From contig NZ_FNJC01000001.1 of the NCBI RefSeq assembly GCF_900104305.1, positions 372,001 to 436,000 of the forward strand: DNA of 64,000 nt, written 5' to 3'. The notes beneath the pieces are model-generated. The model did not search any database and was not told the origin of the DNA. It was given only the letters and a program-made list of their open reading frames with translations. Both the position numbers and the translations under genes were made by a program. Shown in pieces: positions 44,374 to 51,875 of the stretch (position 1 is its first letter; each line of letters opens with the position of its first letter). The stretch comes from Filomicrobium insigne. GTDB lineage: Bacteria; Pseudomonadota; Alphaproteobacteria; Rhizobiales; Hyphomicrobiaceae.

Positions 44374-45087
44374 TCAGGATGTCTCTTCTTTATCGACGCC
44401 CGTGAGCCGCTTGCTCCAGTCCTCAACCTTGGACGTCTCAAGGCGGCGTTGCATCAGGCGGCGCCAGCTTTCTGCAAGTGTTGGGATTGCGGCAAGCGCG
44501 GTCAGTTCTTCGAAGGCGAGCGTGCGCTGATAGAGAACCGAAATCGCGCGAGCGAGCGGCCATTCGGGATGTGGGCGTTCAATCAGGCAAAGCGTGTCGC
44601 CCGGCTCAATGCTCCCCTCTTCGAGAACTCGATAGTACCAGCCCGAACGCCCTGAACGTTGGACGCGCATGGCCATGTCCGCCACGCCGAAGCGCGCATT
44701 CAATTTCCAACATGGCTGCCGGCCTTGGGACACCTGTAACACCACAGCGCCCAGACGCATTGTGTCCCCCAGACAGACATCAGCTTCAGTCAATCCATAA
44801 GTGGAGATGTTTTCACCGAAGGCAGGAGGCTCATCGAGCAATGGCGAAATTTCGGGTATCTCCGCTGACCACGTCGCATAGTGATCCCGGGCGTAATGAT
44901 GCAGCGCCTTCTCTGGCCCGCCATGATGCCGGGGATCAGCTTGCTCGTCGCCAACCAACCCCGTGCGGGTAACGCGCCAGGGACCGGCAACAGCTGACTT
45001 ATCGATGGCACTAAGCGCCCCTGATGGCCCTAACGGCCGTGAAACCCCGGCATACATATGTTCAATGATTGCCAAGCCGGCTGTCAT
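44374..45087 (-). CDS. MOSC domain protein (YiiM-like)
   Basis: A 237-residue protein with MOSC/3-alpha architecture as in YiiM. It shows GLVGDEQADPRHHGGPEKAL, HHYARDHYATW, FGENISTYGLTEADVCLGD, LQVSQGRQPCWKLNARFG (the presumed catalytic Cys) and a C-terminal YQRTLAFEELTALAAIP helical region. YiiM-type enzymes reduce N-hydroxylated bases such as 6-hydroxylaminopurine, with a molybdenum cofactor. It stands alone between convergent neighbours. Confidence 0.92.
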   Translation of the reverse strand: MTAGLAIIEHMYAGVSRPLGPSGALSAIDKSAVAGPWRVTRTGLVGDEQADPRHHGGPEKALHHYARDHYATWSAEIPEISPLLDEPPAFGENISTYGLTEADVCLGDTMRLGAVVLQVSQGRQPCWKLNARFGVADMAMRVQRSGRSGWYYRVLEEGSIEPGDTLCLIERPHPEWPLARAISVLYQRTLAFEELTALAAIPTLAESWRRLMQRRLETSKVEDWSKRLTGVDKEETS

Positions 45088-45486
45088 CCAAGCCCGTCCT
45101 TACTCGCCTTGTTTTGCTGTCATACGTGAACCGTTTGAGCCGCTCGTGTCCTGTGTCCAAACGGCCCTTAAGATGGGACCATCAGCACCATGCGTCGCGG
45201 CATCCGGCCTCAGCGCACATTCTGTTGGGTCCATTTTAACGAATCGTTTTTCGTGCTTTACTGCGCTGAAGTAAAAGCATTTTGCGATACGGTTCCGCGT
45301 TTCTTCACATCCAAATTTTTCTGTGAATCACCATTACGTCGGCTTCACGGTGGCGAACTGTACCAAATTCGCAACAATGCCTCAGGTATGCGCACCTGTT
45401 TATGTGCTGTTAACCCGCGACTCAGTTAATCCTACTAGCAATGTTTCTTGGATTTTGGCTCCGGCAAGGGGGAAGCCGTAACAGCT
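45088..45486. other. Intergenic region, no gene seen
   Basis: 400 bp between divergent MOSC and bcsS genes. Contains promoters of both presumably. The part near 45290-45420 is AT-rich. Nothing else recognisable. Confidence 0.5.
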
Positions 45487-46329
45487 ATGGCAATAAAGAA
45501 ATCGACGATCGCTCTGGCCTCGGCATTTACTGCCGGCCTCATCGCAACCTCAGCATTCGCAGGTGACGATGGCTTTTATCAACCGTCGTACGGCGATCTG
45601 GCATACCCGATCGTCACGTTTTCCGGTGGTGAACTGACCAATGGCGCTCGCGAGGGTTACTCCGGCATCTACTATGGCTTCAATCGGGATTTAGGCCAGT
45701 CCGGCTGGATTGGCCGGATTTACGGCTCGATCGGCGATTACGATTATGACTATGGCCCTGGGCAAGGACCGTTCGGTAATGGACCCGGCTCCGTTGACGG
45801 TGACTATTGGACCGGCGACATCATGTTCGGCTATTTGTGGGTTCGTAACGGTTTCGACCTCTCGGTGCTTGTTGGTGCTGAATACTACGATCGTGAATCT
45901 GTTACGTCTGATCCCAACCCCAATTTCCGTGGTCGTGATGAGGATGATGAATTCGGGTTCAAGGTTGTTGCCGATATCGAATCCAACGACCTGAGCAATT
46001 CGCCCCTGTATTTCGCTCTCGGCGGTAGCTACTCGACAGCTTTCGACAACTATTATTCTCTTGCCCGGGTTGGCTACAGCTTCGACCGTTTCACGATTGG
46101 GCCTGAGGCTTGGGCTCTGGGCGACGATTCCGGTGATGCACAGCGCCTTGGCGGCTTCTTGAAGCTAGACTTTGAGATTGGCACTGTCGCTACCACGATC
46201 ATCGGCTCTGGCGGTTACCAGTTTGCTGATGACGGATTTGCAGGTGAGTTCGGTGAAGAAGGTGGTTATGCCACCATTGAGTTCCGGATGGCTCTTGGTG
46301 AACCTCGTCGCGGCCTTCCTATGAAGTGA
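45487..46329 (+). CDS. bcsS: BcsS family outer-membrane beta-barrel protein
   Basis: A 280-residue secreted protein with a signal peptide (MAIKKSTIALASAFTAGLIA then TSAFA). The mature protein has alternating Gly- and aromatic-rich strands (YSGIYYGFNRDLGQSGWIGR, YWTGDIMFGYLWVRNGFDLS, FKVVADIESNDLSNSPLYFA, ATIEFRMALGEPRR), the signature of BcsS proteins associated with cellulose operons in Hyphomicrobiales. The ATG at 45487 has GGGGGAAG upstream. It is an orphan here: no cellulose synthase genes lie nearby. It is followed by a strong terminator. Confidence 0.78.
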   Translation: MAIKKSTIALASAFTAGLIATSAFAGDDGFYQPSYGDLAYPIVTFSGGELTNGAREGYSGIYYGFNRDLGQSGWIGRIYGSIGDYDYDYGPGQGPFGNGPGSVDGDYWTGDIMFGYLWVRNGFDLSVLVGAEYYDRESVTSDPNPNFRGRDEDDEFGFKVVADIESNDLSNSPLYFALGGSYSTAFDNYYSLARVGYSFDRFTIGPEAWALGDDSGDAQRLGGFLKLDFEIGTVATTIIGSGGYQFADDGFAGEFGEEGGYATIEFRMALGEPRRGLPMK

Positions 46330-46370
46330 CCTAGCGACATATCCGCAAGTTCACTTGCGCCTTTACAAAT

Positions 46371-46405
46371 AAAAAAAGCCGTGGCTTACCGCCACGGCTT
46401 TTTTT
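46371..46405. terminator. Strong bidirectional terminator
   Basis: AAAAAAAGCCGTGGC and GCCACGGCTTTTTTT pair with a 5-nt loop. A-run and T-run flank the stem, so it can terminate the bcsS transcript and the opposing small gene at 46427-46630. Confidence 0.95.
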
Positions 46406-46426
46406 AGATCCTAATCTTCTCAAAAC

Positions 46427-46630
46427 TCAGGAATGTTCTTGGTGGCTGATTGCGTTTTGGGGAGATGCCGCCCCACGCAAAACAGTTTCGACCGACGCTT
46501 CTTCGACCTTGACCGGCTCCGTTTGCGTTCCACGAGGCCGGCACATGGCCGAATTTATCGATACTCCCTCGCGAAGCAGCCAACCGCTCGCGACGCCGCC
46601 ATTCTCATTCTTGACTAAGTAGGCCTTCAT
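46427..46630 (-). CDS. Small protein, unknown
   Basis: A 67-residue protein (starts MKAYLVKNENGGVASGWLLR, ends NAISHQEHS). An excellent ribosome binding site, AGGAGGAAGCA, lies directly before the ATG at 46630, which argues it is real. One Cys, no signal peptide or membrane segment; the C-terminal half is polar. A terminator follows 22 bp after the stop. No family recognised. It lies 39 bp after the VOC gene on the same strand and may be co-transcribed with it. Confidence 0.6.
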   Translation of the reverse strand: MKAYLVKNENGGVASGWLLREGVSINSAMCRPRGTQTEPVKVEEASVETVLRGAASPQNAISHQEHS

Positions 46631-46669
46631 TGCTTCCTCCTGAACGCGTATTTTGCTGGAGCGCTCGGT

Positions 46670-47260
46670 TCAGCAGTTGGGCTTTTGAGCGGGCGTCACG
46701 ATGCCGAAGACGTTGCCCATCGGGTCGTTCACAACTGCGATGACATCACCGTTCTCGGTCTCCATTGGATCGCGCAGGATGGTGCCACCATTAGCCTCCA
46801 CCTTCTCGATGGTCGCGGCCACGTCCTCAACTTCCATATAAGTGAACCAACCTAATCCTGTATGCGGCGCAACCGGATGATTGGCTCGCATTAGTCCGGC
46901 GACCTCCTGGTTGCCGTTCAGGAAAATAGTATAGCGATCCTCGGGAGAGCTGGGCTCCTGGGTCTGATCATCAGCATCAACGACCTTCGTATTCCAACCC
47001 ATTACCTTGGAATAGAAGTCCGTCAGCTTTTCCGTTTCTGGGGCGAGCAATTCACTCCACCAGATAAAGCCTACACCGGAGCAGGAACCTCGGTTCGGTG
47101 TGGTATTTGTTGTTGCCTCGACGGCTTGCGCAGGCGCACACGCCAACACGAGCCCCGCAAAGGCCATAGACGCCACCAACTTAACGTGCTGACGAAGGTT
47201 AAGAGTCTTAAATAGACGGGCACCATTTTGGGGCGTCTGGATCATAATCGGATTCGACAT
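46670..47260 (-). CDS. Secreted VOC (glyoxalase-like) protein
   Basis: A 196-residue protein with a long signal peptide (RQHVKLVASMAFAGLVLACA then PAQAVEA) and a single vicinal-oxygen-chelate domain: FIWWSELLAPETEKLTDFYS, KVMGWNTKVVD, VAGLMRANHP, GLGWFTYMEVEDVAATIEKV, and DPMGNVFGIVTPA. The metal-ligand positions usual in glyoxalases are only partly recognisable. VOC proteins are normally cytoplasmic, so the export signal is notable. Function unknown. A GAGG site precedes the ATG at 47260. Confidence 0.85.
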   Translation of the reverse strand: MSNPIMIQTPQNGARLFKTLNLRQHVKLVASMAFAGLVLACAPAQAVEATTNTTPNRGSCSGVGFIWWSELLAPETEKLTDFYSKVMGWNTKVVDADDQTQEPSSPEDRYTIFLNGNQEVAGLMRANHPVAPHTGLGWFTYMEVEDVAATIEKVEANGGTILRDPMETENGDVIAVVNDPMGNVFGIVTPAQKPNC

Positions 47261-47523
47261 ACTGTCCTCTAAAGGCAGGTTTTACAATTTTGAGAGCCAA
47301 TGAGGGGACAGAAGCAATTCCAATGCCAGGTGCAGAACGACGGGTTTCGTGAGTTCGGTCGTTTAATAAATGCATGACCTGCTGCGGTAATAAAAAATTT
47401 ACAATGTGCCCTGTGATGCCAATTGGGTTTGGTATTTTGTTTGCTCAGTAAATAATTCGTCGCTTCGCACCCAACACCTCTGCATCGAACTGCTCTCATT
47501 CCAGCACGAGACACACTGACGAA

Positions 47524-48540
47524 ATGGCCCACCGTAACTATCACGAAATTGATGCCAACAGCCCTTCGGCCTGCGGTCGCGCGCTTGGTAAAATGTTTGG
47601 ATCTATCATTAGGGGCTACCTCGCCGAATCCCGTGAAGACGAGGACTGGCAGGAGCTGTTGAATGAAGCCAAGCCGCTGCTCCAGCAAACCGCTCGTTAC
47701 TTTCCCGCTTATGTCGAGGAATTGGACGCCTATGCCGATGCGGCTGGTGTCCCTCTAATCGAACTGTGGGCGATGAGCATCGAGGATGAACTTGGCGATG
47801 ACGACTATGAGAAATGCACGACGGTCGTTACCAACAACGGCCGCTTAATCGCTCATAATGAAGATTGGGATCCGGATGCATCCGACGATATCTGCATCCT
47901 GAAAAAGAGATGCGGAGACACGACAACTCTAGAGCTTTATTATTATGGCTGCCCCTTAGGGGGGACGGCCTTGTCCATCAGCTCGAACGGTTATGTGCAA
48001 GCCATCAACAGCTTGGATCATACGGACTGGCAGATCGGCGTTCCTAAGCTCGTGATCGCCCGCAGAATGGCCGAAATTCGTAGTTTACATGCAGAGCTCA
48101 ACGGTGTTCTTGCTGTTCCGCGCTCTTCAGGCTTTGCTCACAATCTCGTAGGCAGCGATGGGGATGTTTGCGTTGTGGAGTGTACCGCTATGCGACACAG
48201 CGTGCGGTATCCAGACACTCCCAGCATTCATACAAATCATCTACTCTCTCCGACGCTAAGATGTTTCCAAGACGAGACCGACGGCAAAAGTACATTCCGA
48301 CGTTACGACAGCGCGTGCGATCTCGCCCGGCCGGGCATGGACATGGCCTCGATGAAAGAGCTGATGAGTGACGAAAGCCGGGGCGCCGTTTCAAGCCTGT
48401 TCAATCGCAATACCATCGCGCGAGCTATCGTCGATATAGACCAGCAAACAGCGAGTTTCTGGTTACGACGAGAGCGCAAAAAAGGCTGGATTGATTACCC
48501 GATAAATTTCCTCTGCGACAAGACAGAGTTCATCGCATGA
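47524..48540 (+). CDS. C45 family Ntn-hydrolase (acyl-CoA:6-aminopenicillanate acyltransferase-like)
   Basis: A 338-residue member of the C45 peptidase/acyltransferase family. The autocatalytic cysteine is in YEKCTTVVTNNGRLIAHNED (Cys about residue 98), and the mature N-terminus would be Cys. FAHNLVGSDGDVCVVECT and IHTNHLLSPTL are other family blocks. The fold performs amide hydrolysis or acyl transfer, as in penicillin acyltransferase. Its start overlaps the next gene by 4 bp (ATGA), forming an operon. It has no signal peptide. A link to the nearby beta-lysine genes is suspected from position only. Confidence 0.85.
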   Translation: MAHRNYHEIDANSPSACGRALGKMFGSIIRGYLAESREDEDWQELLNEAKPLLQQTARYFPAYVEELDAYADAAGVPLIELWAMSIEDELGDDDYEKCTTVVTNNGRLIAHNEDWDPDASDDICILKKRCGDTTTLELYYYGCPLGGTALSISSNGYVQAINSLDHTDWQIGVPKLVIARRMAEIRSLHAELNGVLAVPRSSGFAHNLVGSDGDVCVVECTAMRHSVRYPDTPSIHTNHLLSPTLRCFQDETDGKSTFRRYDSACDLARPGMDMASMKELMSDESRGAVSSLFNRNTIARAIVDIDQQTASFWLRRERKKGWIDYPINFLCDKTEFIA

Positions 48541-49589
48541 CCTTTCCACTTGCGAAGCGCATTTGGACGACAGCGAGCAGACAGCGCTTCATGTGGGGAA
48601 GCCTAGTGCTGGCTTCCATTGTCACTTTGATATTAGCTAGCTTTTTGTTGTCACGGGGCCCAGCAAAGGAGCCTTTCACGACCGAGCAAATGAGGTTTGT
48701 CACCAATGTTGTGCCGGGTACGACAAATGACGAACCCGTCGAAGTCCAAGCTACGCTCTACATTCCAAAGGCCGTAGAATTTCCCATTCCCGCGGTCGTG
48801 ATCACGCCCTCGAGCAGTGGTGTCGAAGAGACGCGTGAGGTGTACTACGCGCGGGAGCTAACAAAGGTCGGTGCTGCGGTGCTTATCATCGACAGCTTCG
48901 CATCGCGCGGCCTGACGGATTCTCTTTATGACCAGAGCGTGTTGGAGCAATGGGATGTCGAAAACGACGCTATTGCTGGCCTTGCCAAACTGGTCGCAGA
49001 CGAGCGTTTCATTCCGGATCGCATTGCGATTATGGGCGTATCGAAAGGCGGCACCGTCGCAATGGATACTGCCTTGACGATCCGGCGCAAATGGATGGGC
49101 GTAGACGATATCGCCTTTGCAGCACACATTGCCATTTCTCCCGACTGCACTTGGATTACGCGCAACGCGCAGACAACTGGGGCGCCCATACTATTTATGT
49201 TGGCTGAACTTGATGATCAGACGCCGGCCAAACCCTGCCTGGCAGAATCCTTGCGCATAAAGAACGCGGGAAACGAACGCATTGAAACCAAAGTGTATAA
49301 AGGAGCGCATCACGCGTGGGAGGAACTTGGCTGGTGGCCTGAACACGATCCTGAGGCCGAGAACTACTCGAAATGTCGTGTCTGGATTGAGGATGACGGC
49401 AAAATGTACTCCGCGCACACGGGTGAGCTCCTGCCCGAGGATGATTGGCACTCTTGGGCCAGAGACTCCTGCATGATCCAAGGCGTGACGTGTTGCGGTG
49501 GTTCATGGTCTCTTAAGAAACAGGCAACGGACGACATCATTGCTTTTCTGCGTCGGACGGGCGTTCTTGACGAGAAGCCTACAAGCTGA
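48537..49589 (+). CDS. Membrane-anchored alpha/beta hydrolase, dienelactone-hydrolase-like
   Basis: A 350-residue alpha/beta hydrolase with an N-terminal helix (FMWGSLVLASIVTLILASFL) that anchors or exports it. The nucleophile elbow GVSKGGTVAMDTAL, an acid region AELDDQTPAKPCL and the catalytic His in KVYKGAHHAWEEL are visible. It has an extra Cys-containing C-terminal part (DSCMIQGVTCCGGS). Overlaps the C45 gene start by 4 bp. The substrate is unknown; a role in processing an exported polymer or its precursor is only a guess. Confidence 0.82.
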   Translation: MTFPLAKRIWTTASRQRFMWGSLVLASIVTLILASFLLSRGPAKEPFTTEQMRFVTNVVPGTTNDEPVEVQATLYIPKAVEFPIPAVVITPSSSGVEETREVYYARELTKVGAAVLIIDSFASRGLTDSLYDQSVLEQWDVENDAIAGLAKLVADERFIPDRIAIMGVSKGGTVAMDTALTIRRKWMGVDDIAFAAHIAISPDCTWITRNAQTTGAPILFMLAELDDQTPAKPCLAESLRIKNAGNERIETKVYKGAHHAWEELGWWPEHDPEAENYSKCRVWIEDDGKMYSAHTGELLPEDDWHSWARDSCMIQGVTCCGGSWSLKKQATDDIIAFLRRTGVLDEKPTS

Positions 49590-49608
49590 CGCGGCTAGAA
49601 TTGCTGGC

Positions 49609-50289
49609 CTAGTGAGCCTGCAAAATGCCGGACACATCTGACATCGATATCTCCAAGCTATCAGATGATGTAACCAACGCCGCGCGAAAGAATTCCGGCG
49701 CGGGCAGGTCATAAGCGAACCAATGTTCCGATCCTTGAGGCATGCTCGTATCCTCGATCTCGCGGTCCGGCGTCATCGAGGAAATCCGCTCAAGATTGGC
49801 AGAAAAACCACAGCCCGTCGCTTTGAGGTATGCCTCTTTGCGGGTCCAGATGGTGAAGAAGATTTCGCTGCGGTCAAGCCGTGGAGCGCGCTCGACGGCT
49901 GCATATTCCTCGGGACTGAAGATCTCAGCCGCCACTGCCAAATGATTGATGGATTTGTCGGCGCGCTCGATGTCGATTCCGACAGCGCCCGGAGCAATCG
50001 CGATCAAGGCACGGCCGGCCGCGTGCGATACGTTGAAATGGATTTGATCGTCTCCGACAAGGCGCGGCTTTCCGTTCACACCTGTGGTGAACGTGAAATC
50101 TCTCGGACTTCTATCTGTGTATGCGCCGAGAACCGTTCTGAGTAATGCACGGGTTTTGACGAACTCCTCTCGCACCAGAAGATGGCTGATCGAGGCAGCT
50201 CTCTGCGCTTCACTGGAGTCCAGAATCGGATAGCAGTCCTCTGCCGTTAAACGGCAGAGGTCCGCCCCGTACACACGGATTTGGGTCAT
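49609..50289 (-). CDS. 4'-phosphopantetheinyl transferase, Sfp type
   Basis: A 226-residue Sfp-like enzyme that attaches the phosphopantetheine arm to a carrier-protein serine. Key motifs are KPRLVGDDQIHFNVSHAAGR, GIDIERAD (Mg-binding Asp106 and Glu108) and WTRKEAYLKATG (Lys151, Glu152 and following). Start at 50289 with GGGAG 6 nt upstream. It follows kamA by 51 bp on the same strand. The only carrier domain seen in the window is in the Pls-like synthetase, its obvious partner. Confidence 0.95.
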   Translation of the reverse strand: MTQIRVYGADLCRLTAEDCYPILDSSEAQRAASISHLLVREEFVKTRALLRTVLGAYTDRSPRDFTFTTGVNGKPRLVGDDQIHFNVSHAAGRALIAIAPGAVGIDIERADKSINHLAVAAEIFSPEEYAAVERAPRLDRSEIFFTIWTRKEAYLKATGCGFSANLERISSMTPDREIEDTSMPQGSEHWFAYDLPAPEFFRAALVTSSDSLEISMSDVSGILQAH

Positions 50290-50340
50290 GGCTCACTCCC
50301 GCGCGTTGAAAGCCGGGCGCGGGCCAGTCCTTTGGGGTTG

Positions 50341-51663
50341 TTACTCGGCGGCCATCACGGAAGGCTTCGCCGTGGGGAGTACCGAAGGAAGACGTGCCAA
50401 AATGGCATCGCGGCCACCTGGAGCACGCCATTCGGCACGCGCTGCGGGATCAAGCGTCCTCAGCGGATCGAAGTAGAAGTACATCCGGTTCCGATCGACC
50501 GACGGCGACCGGTAGCCCGTCGCTCCGAACTTCGAGTTCTGATACTCGAAGCTGTGGACGTCGCGCTTGCCACCGCCACCTGGGGTGTCCACGATGAACA
50601 ATGGCGTGTTGAATCCGGCGGTCGCTCCGCGCACCTCACGCTCCAGCATTTGCATGTCACTTACTGGAACTCGGAAGTGCTCTGTACCCATGACCATGTC
50701 GCATGAGTAGACATAGTAAGGCTGGATGTTCACGGCGCTCAGCTTCTTGATCAGTTCGATCATTGTGCTGGGATTGTCGTTTACGCCGCGCAGGAGAACC
50801 GCCTGGTTGCGAACGTGAATGCCATCCGAAAAGAGCCGACGCATAGCCTTCTCAACCAGCGGCGTGACCTCGCGCGGATGGTTGAAGTGGGTGTGAACGA
50901 AGACGCTCTTGAATAAGGAGCGGCCACGCTGCGCCACCTCATTGATCGCTTCGTACCAAGGATCATCCGAAAGGAACTTCATCGGTTGAACGGAAACCGA
51001 TTTGGTTGCGAAGCGAATACGCCTTACGTGCTCGATGTCGAGGAGCGCATGGCCGATGAGTTTGATATTCGCTGGCTTCAGGCGGGCGATGTCGCCGCCG
51101 GAAACCACAACGTCCTCAATGCTTGGGTTTGAGCGGATGTAGTTGAGGGCGGCCAACCAGCCGCTTGCACTTGTAACCGTATCTTTTTGCAACGACTCCG
51201 TCGCCTGGCCTACGGCATAGCTGCGCGTGCAGTATTGGCAATATACCGGGCAAACAGAGGTGACGAGGAACAGAACCTTGTCGGGATAACGGTGTATCAG
51301 GTTCGGAGCCGGCGATGTTTTACGCTCGTCCAGCGAGTCTACTGACGTGCATGGATGATCTTCTTCAAGCTCGGAGAGCATCGGCAAGAACTGCCGGCGA
51401 ATTGGATCGCTTTCTGCATTGCGCCAGTCAATCAAGTCGAGGATGTATGGATTAAGCCGGATTGACATGCCGACCTTTTTCAAACCCTCGCGCATTTCGT
51501 TAACAAAGCTTTCCGGCGCGACATTTCCAAGCGCTGCCTCAAGCTGATCAATTCGGAAAACCGAATTCTTATCTTGCCATTTATGATCAAGAAATTCTGA
51601 CTTATCAGTCGCAGCATAGAGCCCCGACGTATTCTCAAAGCCCAGGATGTCGGTGTGGGGCAT
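50341..51663 (-). CDS. kamA: Lysine 2,3-aminomutase
   Basis: A 440-residue radical-SAM/PLP enzyme that converts L-alpha-lysine to L-beta-lysine. The cluster motif CPVYCQYCTR (Cys138, 142, 145), the PLP lysine in TPGGGGK (Lys366), and the two lysine-binding aspartates Asp322 (YSCDMVMG) and Asp359 (FIVDTPGG), as in the clostridial enzyme, are all kept; glutamate aminomutases lack these aspartates. HTHFNHPREVTPLVE and NQAVLLRGVNDN are further landmarks. No acetyltransferase (ablB) for N-acetyl-beta-lysine is next to it; it is divergent from a Pls-type synthetase and followed by the phosphopantetheinyl transferase. Confidence 0.95.
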   Translation of the reverse strand: MPHTDILGFENTSGLYAATDKSEFLDHKWQDKNSVFRIDQLEAALGNVAPESFVNEMREGLKKVGMSIRLNPYILDLIDWRNAESDPIRRQFLPMLSELEEDHPCTSVDSLDERKTSPAPNLIHRYPDKVLFLVTSVCPVYCQYCTRSYAVGQATESLQKDTVTSASGWLAALNYIRSNPSIEDVVVSGGDIARLKPANIKLIGHALLDIEHVRRIRFATKSVSVQPMKFLSDDPWYEAINEVAQRGRSLFKSVFVHTHFNHPREVTPLVEKAMRRLFSDGIHVRNQAVLLRGVNDNPSTMIELIKKLSAVNIQPYYVYSCDMVMGTEHFRVPVSDMQMLEREVRGATAGFNTPLFIVDTPGGGGKRDVHSFEYQNSKFGATGYRSPSVDRNRMYFYFDPLRTLDPAARAEWRAPGGRDAILARLPSVLPTAKPSVMAAE

Positions 51664-51875
51664 GGTTCAACTCCGCCTCAAATTCGTATCAAATTTGAAC
51701 AACTGGCCATACCCTGCGCAAATCACAGACCGATTCCTGGTTAAGCTCGACGCTCCTCCTCTTAGTGGTTAAAAAAGTATTTACAGATCCGTTTGCTTTT
51801 TTCTGGCTATAATCGGCACGAAGTTTGCGTTCCGACACACGCACCAATCTTTTTTTCGCGCATGTGGCGGTTTTC
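51664..51875. promoter_or_regulatory. Divergent promoter region kamA/pls
   Basis: 212-bp shared gap. Near kamA there are two TCAAATT repeats (51678-51684 and 51689-51695), the palindrome TCAAATTTGA (51689-51698), and the inverted pair GTTCAA/TTGAAC (51665-51670, 51695-51700), which encloses the kamA ribosome binding site. Toward pls, TATAAT at 51810-51815 is a candidate -10, but no good -35 was found at 16-18 bp. Confidence 0.45.

Noticed and set aside
47269-47688. 139-codon minus-strand frame overlapping the C45 gene start
   Set aside because: Overlaps the clear C45 N-terminus in antisense; no domain.
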